DNA from: Alteromonas sp. KUL42
GTDB taxonomy: Bacteria; Pseudomonadota; Gammaproteobacteria; Enterobacterales; Alteromonadaceae
Direction: 5' to 3'
Length of the DNA: 64,000 bases
NCBI RefSeq assembly: GCF_006538325.1
Contig: NZ_BJKK01000005.1
Span: forward strand, 245,009-309,008
A program made the position numbers and the translations under genes. The notes beneath the pieces were generated by a model that was given only the letters and a program-made list of their open reading frames with translations, ran no database searches and was not told where the DNA came from. This document shows, in pieces, positions 49,687 through 60,336 of the stretch (position 1 is its first letter; every line of letters begins with the position of its first letter).

Positions 49687-50391
49687 TTAGCCCTCTCGCT
49701 TAGCGTTGCGGCCTTTCTTCTTAGGTTGAGCAGCTGGTGCTTGCTCTTGAGTTGTAGGTAGACCACCTAGAACTTCACCTTTGAAGATCCATACTTTAAC
49801 GCCGATGATACCGTAAGTAGTTGACGCTTCAGAGGTTGCGTAATCGATATCTGCACGGAATGTGTGCAGAGGAACGCGACCTTCGCGGTACCACTCAGAA
49901 CGTGCAATTTCTGCACCGCCCAAACGGCCGCTAACTTCAACTTTGATACCTTTCGCGCCTAGACGCATTGCGTTTTGTACTGCGCGCTTCATCGCACGAC
50001 GGAACATAACACGACGCTCTAGCTGGCTAGAGATGCTATCAGCTACTAACTGACCATCTAGCTCTGGCTTACGTACTTCAGCGATGTTGATCTGAGCTGG
50101 CACACCGGCTAGCTTAGATACGTAGTTACGCAGCTTTTCTACGTCTTCACCTTTCTTACCGATTACAACGCCTGGACGAGCAGTGTGAATAGTCACACGA
50201 ATGCTCTTAGCAGGACGCTCGATCACGATTTTAGAAAGTGAAGCGTTCTTAAGTTGCTTAGTCAGATACTGACGTACCTGATGATCGTTATACAGGTTGT
50301 CTGCATAGTCTGCAGTATTAGCGTACCAGGTAGAAGTCCATGGTTTGCTGATACCCAGGCGTATACCTGTAGGATGTACCTTCTGTCCCAT
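49687..50391 (-). CDS. rpsC: 30S ribosomal protein S3
   Basis: A 234-residue protein forming part of the mRNA entry channel. The KH-type segment is at about 40-105 ([15 protein letters not shown]), followed by [24 protein letters not shown] short basic tail ([11 protein letters not shown]) closes it. Operon position is as in E. coli. Confidence 0.98.
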   Translation of the reverse strand: MGQKVHPTGIRLGISKPWTSTWYANTADYADNLYNDHQVRQYLTKQLKNASLSKIVIERPAKSIRVTIHTARPGVVIGKKGEDVEKLRNYVSKLAGVPAQINIAEVRKPELDGQLVADSISSQLERRVMFRRAMKRAVQNAMRLGAKGIKVEVSGRLGGAEIARSEWYREGRVPLHTFRADIDYATSEASTTYGIIGVKVWIFKGEVLGGLPTTQEQAPAAQPKKKGRNAKREG

Positions 50392-50400
50392 TATCTACTC

Positions 50401-50733
50401 CTAGTTATCCGCTACAACCACAGTGATGTGACTGCTGCGCTTGAAGATACGATCAGCACGGCCTTTAGCACGTGGCTTGATACGTTTCATAGTTGGACCT
50501 TCGTCAACGAAAACTTTAGAGACGCGTAATTCGTCGATGTCTGCGCCTTCGTTGTGCTCTGCGTTAGCAATCGCAGATTCCAATACTTTCTTTACTAGCG
50601 CTGCGCTTTTCTTCGGGCTGTACGCAAGAAGCTCAAGAGCTTTCTCAACGTGCATTCCGCGAATTTGATCCGCAACCAAGCGTGCCTTTTGAGCCGACGT
50701 GCGGGCAAAACGGTGTTTAGCTAATGCTTCCAT
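50401..50733 (-). CDS. rplV: 50S ribosomal protein L22
   Basis: A 110-residue protein whose beta-hairpin lines the exit tunnel. It shows [21 protein letters not shown] and the tip [15 protein letters not shown], which is where macrolide-resistance mutations arise; no insertion or deletion is apparent. Confidence 0.98.
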   Translation of the reverse strand: MEALAKHRFARTSAQKARLVADQIRGMHVEKALELLAYSPKKSAALVKKVLESAIANAEHNEGADIDELRVSKVFVDEGPTMKRIKPRAKGRADRIFKRSSHITVVVADN

Positions 50734-50744
50734 CTTCCTACCCC

Positions 50745-51020
50745 TTAACGTTTAGCTTTCTTATCCGCGACATGGCCGCGGTAAGTACGCGTTGGCGCAA
50801 ATTCGCCCAACTTGTGGCCGACCATTTCGTCACTAATAATGACAGGTACATGTTGTCGACCGTTATGGACCGCAATGGTCAACCCAATCATATCTGGGAT
50901 GATCATAGAACGACGAGACCAAGTTTTGATTGGTTTACGTTCGTTCTTTTCCACTGCAGCCTCTACCTTCTTCAGCAAGTGAAGGTCAATAAAAGGACCT
51001 TTCTTGAGAGAACGTGGCAT
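50745..51020 (-). CDS. rpsS: 30S ribosomal protein S19
   Basis: A 91-residue protein of the 30S head. [18 protein letters not shown] and [21 protein letters not shown] are diagnostic. It lies between rplB and rplV as usual. Confidence 0.98.
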   Translation of the reverse strand: MPRSLKKGPFIDLHLLKKVEAAVEKNERKPIKTWSRRSMIIPDMIGLTIAVHNGRQHVPVIISDEMVGHKLGEFAPTRTYRGHVADKKAKR

Positions 51021-51035
51021 GGTGAATCCTCGCTA

Positions 51036-51860
51036 TTACTTGTTACGACGACGTACGATAAGCTTATCAGTACGCTTGTTGCTTCGGGTTTTCTTACCTT
51101 TGGTAGGAACACCCCAAGGAGTTACTGGGTGACGACCGCCAGATGTACGACCTTCACCACCACCGTGTGGGTGATCAACCGGGTTCATGGCAACACCACG
51201 AACAGTAGGACGAACACCACGCCAGCGTGTAGCACCAGCTTTACCTAGTGAACGAAGCATGTGCTCTGCATTGCCAACTTCACCAATAGTGGCGCGGCAA
51301 TCAGAAAGAACTTTACGCATTTCGCCAGAGCGTAGACGTAGGGTAACGTAGTTTCCGTCACGTGCTAGGATCTGAGCATAAGCACCAGCAGAACGTGCGA
51401 TTTGCGCACCTTTACCAGGCTTCATTTCAATTGCGTGTACAACAGTACCTACTGGGATGTTGCGCATAGGTAGTGTGTTACCAGATTTGATCGGAGCGTC
51501 CGAACCAGACTGGATTGCATCACCTGCTTGCATACCCTTAGGAGCCAGAATGTAACGACGTTCACCGTCTGCGTACAATACTAGAGCAATGTTTGCAGAA
51601 CGGTTTGGATCGTATTCTAAACGCTCAACTTTAGCTGGAATGCTATCTTTGTTGCGTTTGAAATCAATCACACGGTAGTGTTGCTTGTGACCACCACCGA
51701 TATGACGAGTGGTAATACGACCACCGTTGTTACGACCGCCAGATTTGCTGTTCTTTTCTAGCAAAGGCGCGTAAGGAGCACCTTTGTGTAGATCAGGATT
51801 TACAACCTGAACAACGTGACGACGACCGGCAGAAGTTGGCTTAGCTTTCAATAATGGCAT
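51036..51860 (-). CDS. rplB: 50S ribosomal protein L2
   Basis: A 274-residue protein needed for peptidyl-transferase assembly. It contains [17 protein letters not shown] and the functional His region [18 protein letters not shown], and ends in a basic tail ([19 protein letters not shown]). Confidence 0.98.
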   Translation of the reverse strand: MPLLKAKPTSAGRRHVVQVVNPDLHKGAPYAPLLEKNSKSGGRNNGGRITTRHIGGGHKQHYRVIDFKRNKDSIPAKVERLEYDPNRSANIALVLYADGERRYILAPKGMQAGDAIQSGSDAPIKSGNTLPMRNIPVGTVVHAIEMKPGKGAQIARSAGAYAQILARDGNYVTLRLRSGEMRKVLSDCRATIGEVGNAEHMLRSLGKAGATRWRGVRPTVRGVAMNPVDHPHGGGEGRTSGGRHPVTPWGVPTKGKKTRSNKRTDKLIVRRRNK

Positions 51861-51874
51861 TTCTAATCCCCTTC

Positions 51875-52174
51875 TTACTCAGCACCACCGACAAAGTCGA
51901 TGTCCTGACCTTCTTTAAGAACCACGTAGGCCTTTTTCCAGTCGCTGCGCTTACCGAAAGACATTCCGTGACGCTTAGTTTTACCTTTAACGTTCACAGT
52001 ACGAACACCTTCAACTTCAACTTCAAACAGTTTTTCAACTGCTGCTTTGATTTCAGCTTTGTTCGCGTCTTTAGCTACTTTAAATACAACTGTGTTGTTC
52101 GCTTCAGCAGCCATTGTAGACTTCTCTGAAACGTGAGGTGCTACTAGCACCTTCAGTAGACGTTCTTCTCTCAT
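51875..52174 (-). CDS. rplW: 50S ribosomal protein L23
   Basis: A 99-residue exit-tunnel protein that docks the trigger factor and [20 protein letters not shown] is typical. Its ATG overlaps the rplD stop by four bases. Confidence 0.98.
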   Translation of the reverse strand: MREERLLKVLVAPHVSEKSTMAAEANNTVVFKVAKDANKAEIKAAVEKLFEVEVEGVRTVNVKGKTKRHGMSFGKRSDWKKAYVVLKEGQDIDFVGGAE

Positions 52175-52776
52175 GCTAACGCCTCCTCAAGTTGTTTAAC
52201 CGCATCAGCAGTCATTAGCACTTTTTCAAATGCAATCAAGCTCACTGGGTCGATGCCTGCTACGTCACGTACGTCAACTTTGTACAAGTTGCGCGCCGCT
52301 AGGAACAAGTTCTCATCAACTTCAGGAGTAACGATTAGAACGTCATTTAGTTCATATTCGTTAAGTGCAGAAATAAGAGCTTTAGTCTTAGGTGCATCAA
52401 CACCGAACTTTTCTACAACAACCAAACGGTCTTGACGGATTAGTTCAGACAAGATGCTCTTGATCGCACCGCGATACATTTTCTTGTTAACTTTTTGGTC
52501 AAAGTCACGAGGCTTTGCTGCGAAAGCACGGCCACCGCCAACCCAAATTGGGCTACGGATTGTACCAGCACGCGCACGGCCAGTACCTTTTTGACGCCAT
52601 GGCTTCTTACCGCCACCACGAACTTCAGCGCGAGTTTTCTGCGCTTTTGTACCCTGACGAGCGCCTGCACCGTAAGCTACAACTACCTGGTGTACCAGGG
52701 CTTCGTTGAATTCACGTCCAAAGGTCGCTTCGGATACTTCAAGAGCGCTTTGCGCGTCTTTCAATGTTAATTCCAT
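52171..52776 (-). CDS. rplD: 50S ribosomal protein L4 (operon autoregulator)
   Basis: A 201-residue protein of the exit tunnel. [35 protein letters not shown] is the tunnel loop. In E. coli, L4 also represses the S10 operon by acting on the mRNA leader; a leader hairpin of the right kind lies upstream of rpsJ here, so the same control is likely. Confidence 0.98.
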   Translation of the reverse strand: MELTLKDAQSALEVSEATFGREFNEALVHQVVVAYGAGARQGTKAQKTRAEVRGGGKKPWRQKGTGRARAGTIRSPIWVGGGRAFAAKPRDFDQKVNKKMYRGAIKSILSELIRQDRLVVVEKFGVDAPKTKALISALNEYELNDVLIVTPEVDENLFLAARNLYKVDVRDVAGIDPVSLIAFEKVLMTADAVKQLEEALA

Positions 52777-52794
52777 CAGTTCACTCCCCAGACG

Positions 52795-53433
52795 TTACGC
52801 TTTAACAGCTGGCTTTACGATTACATCGTTGCCAGTTGCGCCAGGTACGGCACCTTTAACTAGGATTAGGCCGTTCTCTACGTCAACACGTACAACTTCC
52901 AAAGACTGAGTAGTCACTTGCTTGTTACCAAGCTGACCAGCCATTTTCTTGCCTTTGAATACTTTACCTGGTGATTGGTTTTGACCAATTGAACCAGGAG
53001 CACGGTGTGACAAAGAGTTACCGTGTGTCATGCGCTGAGAACTGAAGTTCCAGCGTTTGATAGCACCTTGGAAACCTTTACCTTTTGATGTACCAGTTAC
53101 ATCAATCTTTTTAGTGTCGTTAAAGATTTCAACAGTGATTTCACTGCCTACTTCAATATCGGCACCTTCGTTGTCTTCTAGGCGGAATTCTACTAGAGTG
53201 CGTCCAGCTTCAACACCGGCTTTAGCAAAGTGACCTGCTTCAGCTTTGTTGATGCGGTTAGCTTTCTTAGTTCCAGCAGTAACCTGAAGAGCGCGATAAC
53301 CGTCAGTTTCCTCAGTACGAACCTGAGTAACGCGGTTTGGGGTCGCTTCAATAACAGTCACAGGGATAGACGTGCCATCTTCAGTGAAGATGCGAGTCAT
53401 ACCCACTTTACGACCGACTAGACCAATCGCCAT
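52795..53433 (-). CDS. rplC: 50S ribosomal protein L3
   Basis: A 212-residue protein. [30 protein letters not shown] and the Gln methylation region ([20 protein letters not shown]) are diagnostic. It is the second gene of the operon. Confidence 0.98.
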   Translation of the reverse strand: MAIGLVGRKVGMTRIFTEDGTSIPVTVIEATPNRVTQVRTEETDGYRALQVTAGTKKANRINKAEAGHFAKAGVEAGRTLVEFRLEDNEGADIEVGSEITVEIFNDTKKIDVTGTSKGKGFQGAIKRWNFSSQRMTHGNSLSHRAPGSIGQNQSPGKVFKGKKMAGQLGNKQVTTQSLEVVRVDVENGLILVKGAVPGATGNDVIVKPAVKA

Positions 53434-53451
53434 TGTTATAACCCTCTCTTA

Positions 53452-53766
<315 letters not shown>

Positions 53767-53787
53767 TTAAGCTCCAATCGAAAGAAC

Positions 53788-53834
53788 AAAAAAATTCACC
53801 CATTCTCTTCCATTTATTCCGGAAAGAAAGGATG
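53788..53834 (-). promoter_or_regulatory. S10 leader attenuator hairpin (L4-responsive)
   Basis: Reading the minus strand, CATCCTTTCTTTCC pairs imperfectly with GGAAGAGAATGGGTG and is followed by a T7 run, 25 bases before rpsJ. This matches the terminator-like HE hairpin of the E. coli S10 leader. A second hairpin (GGTTCC / GGAACC, 53848-53864) lies just upstream, like helix HD. L4 control is inferred from this layout. Confidence 0.75.
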
Positions 53835-53992
53835 TGCGTAAACCGATGGTTCCCAATCGGAACCCTGTTCTTTTTTCTAGCACGCCAGCAACAAGCTAAT
53901 CTGTAAAGATGAATCCGTTACATCGGCAACCACCCTAAAAGCAGTGAGGTTGCGGCTAAAAATTTCATACCCTAATTGGGCAGTGGGCGCGA

Positions 53993-54020
53993 ATTATACA
54001 GAAAGGTAGCAACAATGCAA
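53993..54020 (-). promoter_or_regulatory. S10 operon promoter (sigma-70 type)
   Basis: On the minus strand TTGCAT (54020-54015), a 16-base spacer, and a perfect TATAAT (53998-53993) lie about 230 bases before rpsJ, leaving a leader long enough for the two hairpins. Confidence 0.65.
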
Positions 54021-54281
54021 GCAACAGTTTGCTTTTTATACGCATTAGTTGCATTTTATTTTCTAGTAGTCATTTTTGGTGGTAAGAACCGATATTTAGT
54101 GTGTGCAATTTAGGGTATTGCACCAATTCTATTGTTAGCACTTATACAACCTATACTATACCAAGGTATGTAAGCTTCCTTAAGACGCCATTCTTGTTTC
54201 ATGTTATATATAAACCAATGATTAGAATTGTTAAGATAACATCGTGAACAAAACACGGTTCAGCCCACATGTTGAGAAAAT

Positions 54282-54995
54282 ATGGAAGTAATGAATAACC
54301 AGCAAGCGTTTGGTCAAATAAAACGTATTTTAGATAATCATTCGACTCTATTAGATGCGTACGGGTTGTTGGAGCCCATTATCTTACATGTTTTCGATGC
54401 CCAGCGTATGAGTATCTTTCAGCGCAGACGTCAACACCAAGACTTGGTAGCTCGCTTTAAGACAGGCAAGGAAACACTGGAAATTAAGGTGCCAATCAGT
54501 CCAATGTCTATTGCAGGCTATGTGGCGCTATCGCAAAACCCTGTTGTTATCGACGACCCATACAATCCACTATTGCTACAAAGCATTCACCCTAGATTGC
54601 GCTTCGCTGACAAATTTGACAAAGACAATGATTTCAAGACACAAAACATATTGTGTGTGCCCATCATGAATGCGGGCGTCTTGATGGGTGTAATTCAGAT
54701 TATCAACAAAAATAGCGGGCCCTTTACCGAGGAAGATCTACAACTTGGTAATACATTGGCCCTAATTTTGGGTGACAAGTTTAGATTTGAACTGGGTGGA
54801 ACACATAACCCCTTCGATTCACTAGTACACAAAGGCCTATTGAGCGAGTCTGCCCTCAACGAGTTGCAAGAATCTTCTTCTGATATACGTACACTTGTTC
54901 AACGACTCATTTCTGAATACCGCATTGCAGAACAGGAAATTGGTCAATCGCTGTCAATTCATTACCAAGTGCCATTCATTGGTTTTTTAACCTGA
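54282..54995 (+). CDS. GAF-domain GspE/PilB-like ATPase, N-terminal fragment (frameshifted)
   Basis: A GAF domain (about 5-175; QNILCVPIMNAGVLMGVIQIINKNSG) and the first half of a type II secretion/pilus ATPase N-terminal domain (about 190-237; GLLSESALNELQE... IGQSLSIHYQVPFIGF). The frame stops right after GFLT. The rest of the N-terminal domain continues in the next frame (PDKYHRFENESRLNVSYLKRNYVAVIADAHDKP). Dropping one A from TTAACC would give GFLPDKY and restore a single protein. It is therefore a broken gene, a real indel, or a sequencing error. Confidence 0.8.
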   Translation: MEVMNNQQAFGQIKRILDNHSTLLDAYGLLEPIILHVFDAQRMSIFQRRRQHQDLVARFKTGKETLEIKVPISPMSIAGYVALSQNPVVIDDPYNPLLLQSIHPRLRFADKFDKDNDFKTQNILCVPIMNAGVLMGVIQIINKNSGPFTEEDLQLGNTLALILGDKFRFELGGTHNPFDSLVHKGLLSESALNELQESSSDIRTLVQRLISEYRIAEQEIGQSLSIHYQVPFIGFLT

Positions 54996-55092
54996 TAAAT
55001 ATCATAGATTTGAAAATGAAAGTCGTTTAAACGTTTCCTATCTAAAACGAAACTATGTAGCCGTTATTGCCGATGCCCATGACAAACCTATT

Positions 55093-56499
55093 GTGTTAAT
55101 GGCCGAGCCAAACAATGCCGCGCTTTTAATGGAAATTGAAAGTGCAATGGGCATCGACAGTTACGAAATTGCCGTTGGCCTTCCAAGCCTAATATTGCAA
55201 TACTTAGGTGATAACAGCGGCGGTGGTGCGCCTGGCGAAATGAGCGATATCCTCGACGAAATTGGCTCATCTACCGAAGATGATGATGACCATGTAGACG
55301 AGCTATCTGATGACGCACCTGCTGTAGTAAGGCTAGTAAGTCGCGTACTCCACGACGCCAAGCGATTAAACGCCTCAGATATTCATATCGACCCAGAAAA
55401 AAATGCGCCTACACGGGTGCGTATGCGCGTGGATGGTGTATGTCGTGACATGAGTCAGGTGCCTAACTCTCACCACAATGCCGTAATTGCGCGCATTAAA
55501 ATAATGTCCAATCTTAATATTGCTGAAAAGCGGGTTCCTCAAGATGGAAAACTTGCCTTTCGCATGAATGGACAACTAGTTGAAGTGCGGGTTGCTACCA
55601 TACCCACCGTAGCCGGTGAAGGCGTGGTAATGCGTATTCTTGCTTCGGGCGGCGCAATGCCAATAGACAAAATGAACTTAGCACCTACTAATCGTTCACG
55701 TCTTGAGGAAATGATTAAAAAACCACACGGTATTCTTTTAGTTGTAGGTCCTACTGGTTCAGGAAAAACCACAACACTGCACGCCATTTTAGGCTACCTC
55801 AATACACCAGAGAAAAAAATCTGGACTGCAGAAGATCCAGTAGAGATTACGCAGCCTGGACTACAACAAGTTCAAGTAAGTCCCAAAATAGGCTTTACGT
55901 TTGCCAACGCGTTACGTGCTTTTTTACGGGCTGACCCCGACATTATTCTTATCGGTGAGATGCGGGATAAAGAAACCGCCCATGCCGGCATTGAAGCGTC
56001 ATTAACCGGCCACTTGGTATTATCTACACTGCACACCAACTCAGCACCTGAGACAATTACTCGTTTACTCGATCTAGGCTTAGATCCAGTTAACTTCTCT
56101 GATGCATGTGTGGGAATATTAGCCCAGCGACTTATTCGTACCTTGTGTAGCAATTGTAAAGAAAAGTATGTCGCCACTGAGACAGACCTTGCATTTATAG
56201 AAAGACAATACGGCCAAGCGCATATTGCAGAACTTAATATAAGCAGGCCGTTGGAATTATATAAAGCAAAAGGGTGCGAAGAGTGCGGTAACACAGGTTA
56301 TAAAGGGCGTACTGGTGTACATGAATTACTGGGTATGACGCCAGAACTACGTTCGCTTGTTTACAAAGAAGCCAGTGTTGCTGATATGAAAAAGCAAGCT
56401 ACCCATGACGGTATGAGAACTCTTGTACAAGACGCTATTTTCAAAGTGCTCAAAGGCGATACAGATCTTGCTCAAGTGCAAATTGTAGGGGGCGATTAA
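55093..56499 (+). CDS. GspE/PilB-like secretion ATPase, C-terminal fragment
   Basis: The AAA+ motor of a type II secretion or type IV pilus ATPase. The frame is open from 54991. It has the catalytic core with ASDIHIDPEKN, Walker A GPTGSGKTTT, Asp box, Walker B ADPDIILIGEMRDKETA and the His box (TGHLVLSTLHTNSAPETI), then a four-cysteine zinc site (CSNC ... CEECG) and GRTGVHELL. Together with the GAF fragment it would be a 700-plus-residue orphan ATPase; no other secretion or pilus genes are nearby. The GTG shown is only the first usable start in this frame. Confidence 0.88.
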   Translation: MLMAEPNNAALLMEIESAMGIDSYEIAVGLPSLILQYLGDNSGGGAPGEMSDILDEIGSSTEDDDDHVDELSDDAPAVVRLVSRVLHDAKRLNASDIHIDPEKNAPTRVRMRVDGVCRDMSQVPNSHHNAVIARIKIMSNLNIAEKRVPQDGKLAFRMNGQLVEVRVATIPTVAGEGVVMRILASGGAMPIDKMNLAPTNRSRLEEMIKKPHGILLVVGPTGSGKTTTLHAILGYLNTPEKKIWTAEDPVEITQPGLQQVQVSPKIGFTFANALRAFLRADPDIILIGEMRDKETAHAGIEASLTGHLVLSTLHTNSAPETITRLLDLGLDPVNFSDACVGILAQRLIRTLCSNCKEKYVATETDLAFIERQYGQAHIAELNISRPLELYKAKGCEECGNTGYKGRTGVHELLGMTPELRSLVYKEASVADMKKQATHDGMRTLVQDAIFKVLKGDTDLAQVQIVGGD

Positions 56500-56629
56500 C
56501 GCAACTCTCTAAAAGACTGGAGTGAGTTGTTTCTGATTATTACAGAGGAAACAACCCATTACACTTTGCGGTAGATAATACACATATGACTGATTAAATT
56601 AAAAAGACTTATACAAAGGGATGGACACC

Positions 56630-57127
56630 ATGAAAAAGACATTATTAAGTATCGTTGCAGTAACGGGCCTTGCTTTATCATGTGCAGCCAATGCACAACA
56701 AGCCAAAACTGAAAATGGCATTTGGAAAACAGAGTATTTATTAACGCTAGAGCAAGGGTTACACGCATTGAAAGCTGAGAAATACGACAAAGCGCTGGCG
56801 AAGCTAACTGAGTCTGCCAAAATGGGAAATAAGGAAGGACAATATTACCTTGCCCAAATGTATTTCCAAGGTTGGGGCACTCCCGTAAATTACGAGGAAG
56901 GCTGGTTGTGGCTAAATGTTGCCATGGAGCAGAAAACAGCTGAATGGAACCGCTCATTCCGACAGATTAGGAAAGCCCTACCTGACGATTACATCGAAGC
57001 GCTTGCCCCGTACGTTGAAGAGTACATAAGTAAGTACGGTGCAGATGCACAGGATTTACGTTGTGAGACACGCTCAGCAATTGGCTCTAACATCAAAGAG
57101 GTCATTTGTGAGAAGCGATACTACTAA
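56630..57127 (+). CDS. Secreted Sel1/TPR-like repeat protein
   Basis: A 165-residue protein with a signal peptide (cleaved near ANA-QQ) and helical repeat units of the Sel1 type (KYDKALAKLTESAKMGNKEGQYYLAQMYFQGWGTPVNYEEGWLWLNVA). Two cysteines near the C-terminus may form a disulphide. Such proteins often act as adaptors; no partner is evident. The ATG before KKTLLS is chosen over one three codons earlier. Confidence 0.75.
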   Translation: MKKTLLSIVAVTGLALSCAANAQQAKTENGIWKTEYLLTLEQGLHALKAEKYDKALAKLTESAKMGNKEGQYYLAQMYFQGWGTPVNYEEGWLWLNVAMEQKTAEWNRSFRQIRKALPDDYIEALAPYVEEYISKYGADAQDLRCETRSAIGSNIKEVICEKRYY

Positions 57128-57211
57128 GCTCAAAGGCATCAAATAAGTAGCACTAAGGCTAATTGATAGTCAGTGACTAATGGCCTCTTGGCAATATTTT
57201 ACTCGATTCAT

Positions 57212-57239
57212 GAGGGCTGATTAAATCAGCCCTCTTTTT
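57212..57239 (+). terminator. Rho-independent terminator after the Sel1-like gene
   Basis: A perfect 9-base stem (GAGGGCTGA / TCAGCCCTC) with a 5-base loop is followed by five T residues, just before the end of convergent acnA. Confidence 0.88.
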
Positions 57240-60017
57240 CTATAAAGTGTAACTAACGAAAAACCTTATTGGTGCTGTTACTCGAAAGTGCTTACTCGCT
57301 AGTTTTTTAAGGTATTCTCGAATAACATAATGCAGAATACCTCCGTGCTCAAAGTACGTGAATTCATTTGATGTATCTATTCTAATATCCATAAGGAACG
57401 ACTTTGAGACACCATCATCAGATGTTACATGTACTTCCACTTCTTTTTGCCCACGCTCGACTAAGTCAATGGAGTATGATTCACTGCCACTAAGTTCATG
57501 TGAAGTAGCGCTTTCGCCCTCTTTGAATTGCAAAGGCAATATTCCCATGCCGATTAAGTTAGAACGATGTATTCGCTCGTAACTTTCAGCCAGAACGGCT
57601 TTAACTCCCATCAGTGAAGGCCCCTTTGCTGCCCAATCGCGGCTTGATCCAGTACCATACTCTTTACCACCAATTACAATAGCGGATGTACCTTCTTCTT
57701 TGTAACGCATTGCTGCATGGAATATAGACATGCTATCACCACTTGGAAAATGAGTGGTCGCACTGCCCTTAGTACCAGGTGCTAATTGATTTTGAAGACG
57801 CACATTAGCAAATGTTCCTCGCATCATGACTTCGTGATTTCCGCGTCGCGACCCGTAAGAGTTAAAGTCACTTGGCGACACACCTTGCTCTTGCAGGTAC
57901 TCGCCGGCAGGACTGTCTTTTGCGATAGCCCCCGCAGGTGAAATGTGATCAGTGGTGATAGAATCCCCCACCTTAACTAAACAACGGGCATTTTCTATTG
58001 GCTGTAGGGGAGAAGGTGCTTTCTCCATCACGTCAAAAAATGGAGGGTGTTTAATATAAGTAGATACTGGCCAATCATATACTGAGGCATCACTCACTTC
58101 TAAGCCATTCCACTGTGCGTTTCCTTTAAATACGTCAGCATACTTTTCTTTGAATAAATCGTCCGTAACATTGTCAGTAATATACTGCTGAATTTCCTCT
58201 TCAGACGGCCAAATGTCTTTCAAATACACCGGCGCGCCGTCACTACCTTTCCCCAAAGGCTCTTTTGTAATATCAACATTCATGTTGCCCGCCAACGCAT
58301 ATGCCACGACAAGCGGAGGAGAAGCTAGATAGTTTGCCGCCACGTCTGGGTGTATACGCCCTTCAAAATTTCGATTACCAGATAGTACCGATGTAACTGT
58401 CAACTTCGCTTTTCTTATAGCATCAGTAATAGCATCCGGTAGAGGACCAGAGTTTCCTATACACGTTGTACATCCATAGCCAACCAAATTGAATCCTAAC
58501 GCCTCTAACGGCTCCATCAAATTAGCGTCTTCTAGGTACTGGGTTACAACTTGAGAACCTGGTGCCAATGAGGTCTTAACCCATGGCTTGCGTGTAAGAC
58601 CTTTTTCAGCCGCCTTCTTCGCCAATAGCCCTGCACCTACAAGTACTGACGGGTTAGAGGTATTGGTACAACTGGTAATAGCGGCTATAACAATAGCACC
58701 ATCCTCTAAATTAAATTTACTACCTCTAAACTCTACAAACGAATCATGCTCTTCATCTACTTCAGCCTCGGCACCAATACCACCTTCGGCTACTAAATCC
58801 GTCGCTTCATCAAATACCTTCACATCAATTTGAGCGCGGTACCAATCTTTAAACGCTTGAGCAGCCTTGTCTAATGCAATCTTATCTTGCGGACGCTTTG
58901 GCCCCGCTATTGAAGGAACCACATCACCAAGATTGAGTTCTAGGGATTCATGATACTCGGCTTCCTCTGAATATTCGTCATGCCATAAACCACTGAATTT
59001 GGCATAGGATTCAACAAGCTTAATCTGATCAGCATCACGACCAGTTAACTTCAAGTAATCAAGTGCCACTTCATCGATAGGGAAAATACCGCAGGTAGCA
59101 CCGTATTCAGGTGCCATGTTTGCGATTGTAGCTCTGTCAGCCGTGGTTAAATACTTAAGTCCCGGGCCGTAAAATTCAACGAACTTCCCGACTACACCAT
59201 GAGCACGTAGTTGCTGCGTAATAGTTAGCACCATATCAGTGGCGGTTACACCTGCAGGTAATTTGCCTTCTAATTTAAAGCCAACAACTTTTGGCAGTAA
59301 CATTGTCACAGGTTGACCGAGCATAGCAGCCTCTGCTTCAATACCGCCAACGCCCCATCCGAGCACCCCAAGCCCATTAATCATTGTGGTGTGTGAGTCA
59401 GTGCCAACCAATGTGTCTGGATAAACTAAAGTGTCATTACCTTGCTCTTTAGTAAATGCGCAACGGGCGAGGTACTCAAGGTTGACTTGGTGGACAATGC
59501 CTCGACCAGGCGGTACCACTTTGAAGTTGTCGAAACTCGATTGGCCCCATTTTAAAAACTGATATCGTTCTTTATTGCGCTGAATTTCAATGTCTGTATT
59601 TTTTTGAAATGCGTTGTCTTCAGCAAAATGGTCCACCATAACCGAGTGGTCGATAACGAGTTCAACAGGATTGAGTGGATTGATAGCTTGTGCATCCCCG
59701 CCAAGACGGTCTACTGCATCACGCATTGCCGCTAAATCTACTATTGCAGGGACACCAGTAAAATCTTGTAAAATCACACGAGCGGGAACAAACGATACTT
59801 CATGCTCGACTTCATTATTAGTATCCCATTTTGCTACATGTTCAATATCTTTGCTGTCTACGAATTCCTCGTCTTCATGGCGAATGAGGTTTTCCAGTAG
59901 CACCTTAATACAGAAAGGTAATCGATCGAGCGAATATTTACTGCTTATACCATCAAAGTTTATTGCCTGAAAGGTTTTACCGTTTACTTCGAGAGGTGAA
60001 AAACATTTGTAAGTCAT
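57240..60017 (-). CDS. acnA: Aconitate hydratase A
   Basis: Interconverts citrate and isocitrate with a [4Fe-4S] cluster in the TCA cycle. The 925-residue protein has the cluster cysteines in TSCTNTSNPS and GYGCTTCIGNSG, and swivel-domain segments GDSITTDHISPAGAI and GSSRDWAAKGP. After the usual end (GGILHYVIREYLKK) there is a tail of about 20 extra residues ending in VSYTL, which may come from a lost stop codon. AcnA-type enzymes often serve under stress or iron limitation, but that is not shown here. It is monocistronic. Confidence 0.96.
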   Translation of the reverse strand: MTYKCFSPLEVNGKTFQAINFDGISSKYSLDRLPFCIKVLLENLIRHEDEEFVDSKDIEHVAKWDTNNEVEHEVSFVPARVILQDFTGVPAIVDLAAMRDAVDRLGGDAQAINPLNPVELVIDHSVMVDHFAEDNAFQKNTDIEIQRNKERYQFLKWGQSSFDNFKVVPPGRGIVHQVNLEYLARCAFTKEQGNDTLVYPDTLVGTDSHTTMINGLGVLGWGVGGIEAEAAMLGQPVTMLLPKVVGFKLEGKLPAGVTATDMVLTITQQLRAHGVVGKFVEFYGPGLKYLTTADRATIANMAPEYGATCGIFPIDEVALDYLKLTGRDADQIKLVESYAKFSGLWHDEYSEEAEYHESLELNLGDVVPSIAGPKRPQDKIALDKAAQAFKDWYRAQIDVKVFDEATDLVAEGGIGAEAEVDEEHDSFVEFRGSKFNLEDGAIVIAAITSCTNTSNPSVLVGAGLLAKKAAEKGLTRKPWVKTSLAPGSQVVTQYLEDANLMEPLEALGFNLVGYGCTTCIGNSGPLPDAITDAIRKAKLTVTSVLSGNRNFEGRIHPDVAANYLASPPLVVAYALAGNMNVDITKEPLGKGSDGAPVYLKDIWPSEEEIQQYITDNVTDDLFKEKYADVFKGNAQWNGLEVSDASVYDWPVSTYIKHPPFFDVMEKAPSPLQPIENARCLVKVGDSITTDHISPAGAIAKDSPAGEYLQEQGVSPSDFNSYGSRRGNHEVMMRGTFANVRLQNQLAPGTKGSATTHFPSGDSMSIFHAAMRYKEEGTSAIVIGGKEYGTGSSRDWAAKGPSLMGVKAVLAESYERIHRSNLIGMGILPLQFKEGESATSHELSGSESYSIDLVERGQKEVEVHVTSDDGVSKSFLMDIRIDTSNEFTYFEHGGILHYVIREYLKKLASKHFRVTAPIRFFVSYTL

Positions 60018-60336
60018 ACGCGCTCCATTCTACGTTTCGAGCTCTTACCTGCGGTGTTTACTGAACTATTTATACCGTAAACAACACAGTTGAACTGCTA
60101 CTAAAGTTGTAAGTATTCATTGTTACGAGATGAACATGAAAAAAAGTTCACTATTCACGTTAGTACTCAGGAAAAGCGTTCGACGATTTACAAAAATGCA
60201 ACATCTCTATTTTCATATACGATGAGTAACGGTATGCTTACTACAACATTGCCTACAAATGATGCACAGTATGCCCTCTTCACATTGCGAGCCTCAGTGA
60301 CGAAGCGTTGTGCGACAAAAATAAAAAGACGCATAA
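60018..60336. other. Intergenic region between acnA and the cupin gene
   Basis: A divergent promoter region is expected here, but I see no convincing -35/-10 pair, operator or conserved frame. An 87-codon open frame inside it has no ribosome site or recognisable family and was not called. Confidence 0.4.

Noticed and set aside
50724..51248. 174-codon plus-strand open frame
   Set aside because: It lies antisense to rpsS and rplB, has no family match, and is explained by codon use of those highly expressed genes.
54983..54988. T6 run as cause of the secretion-ATPase frameshift
   Set aside because: Removing one T makes an in-frame TAA; removing one A just after it gives a sensible join, so the A pair is the better site.
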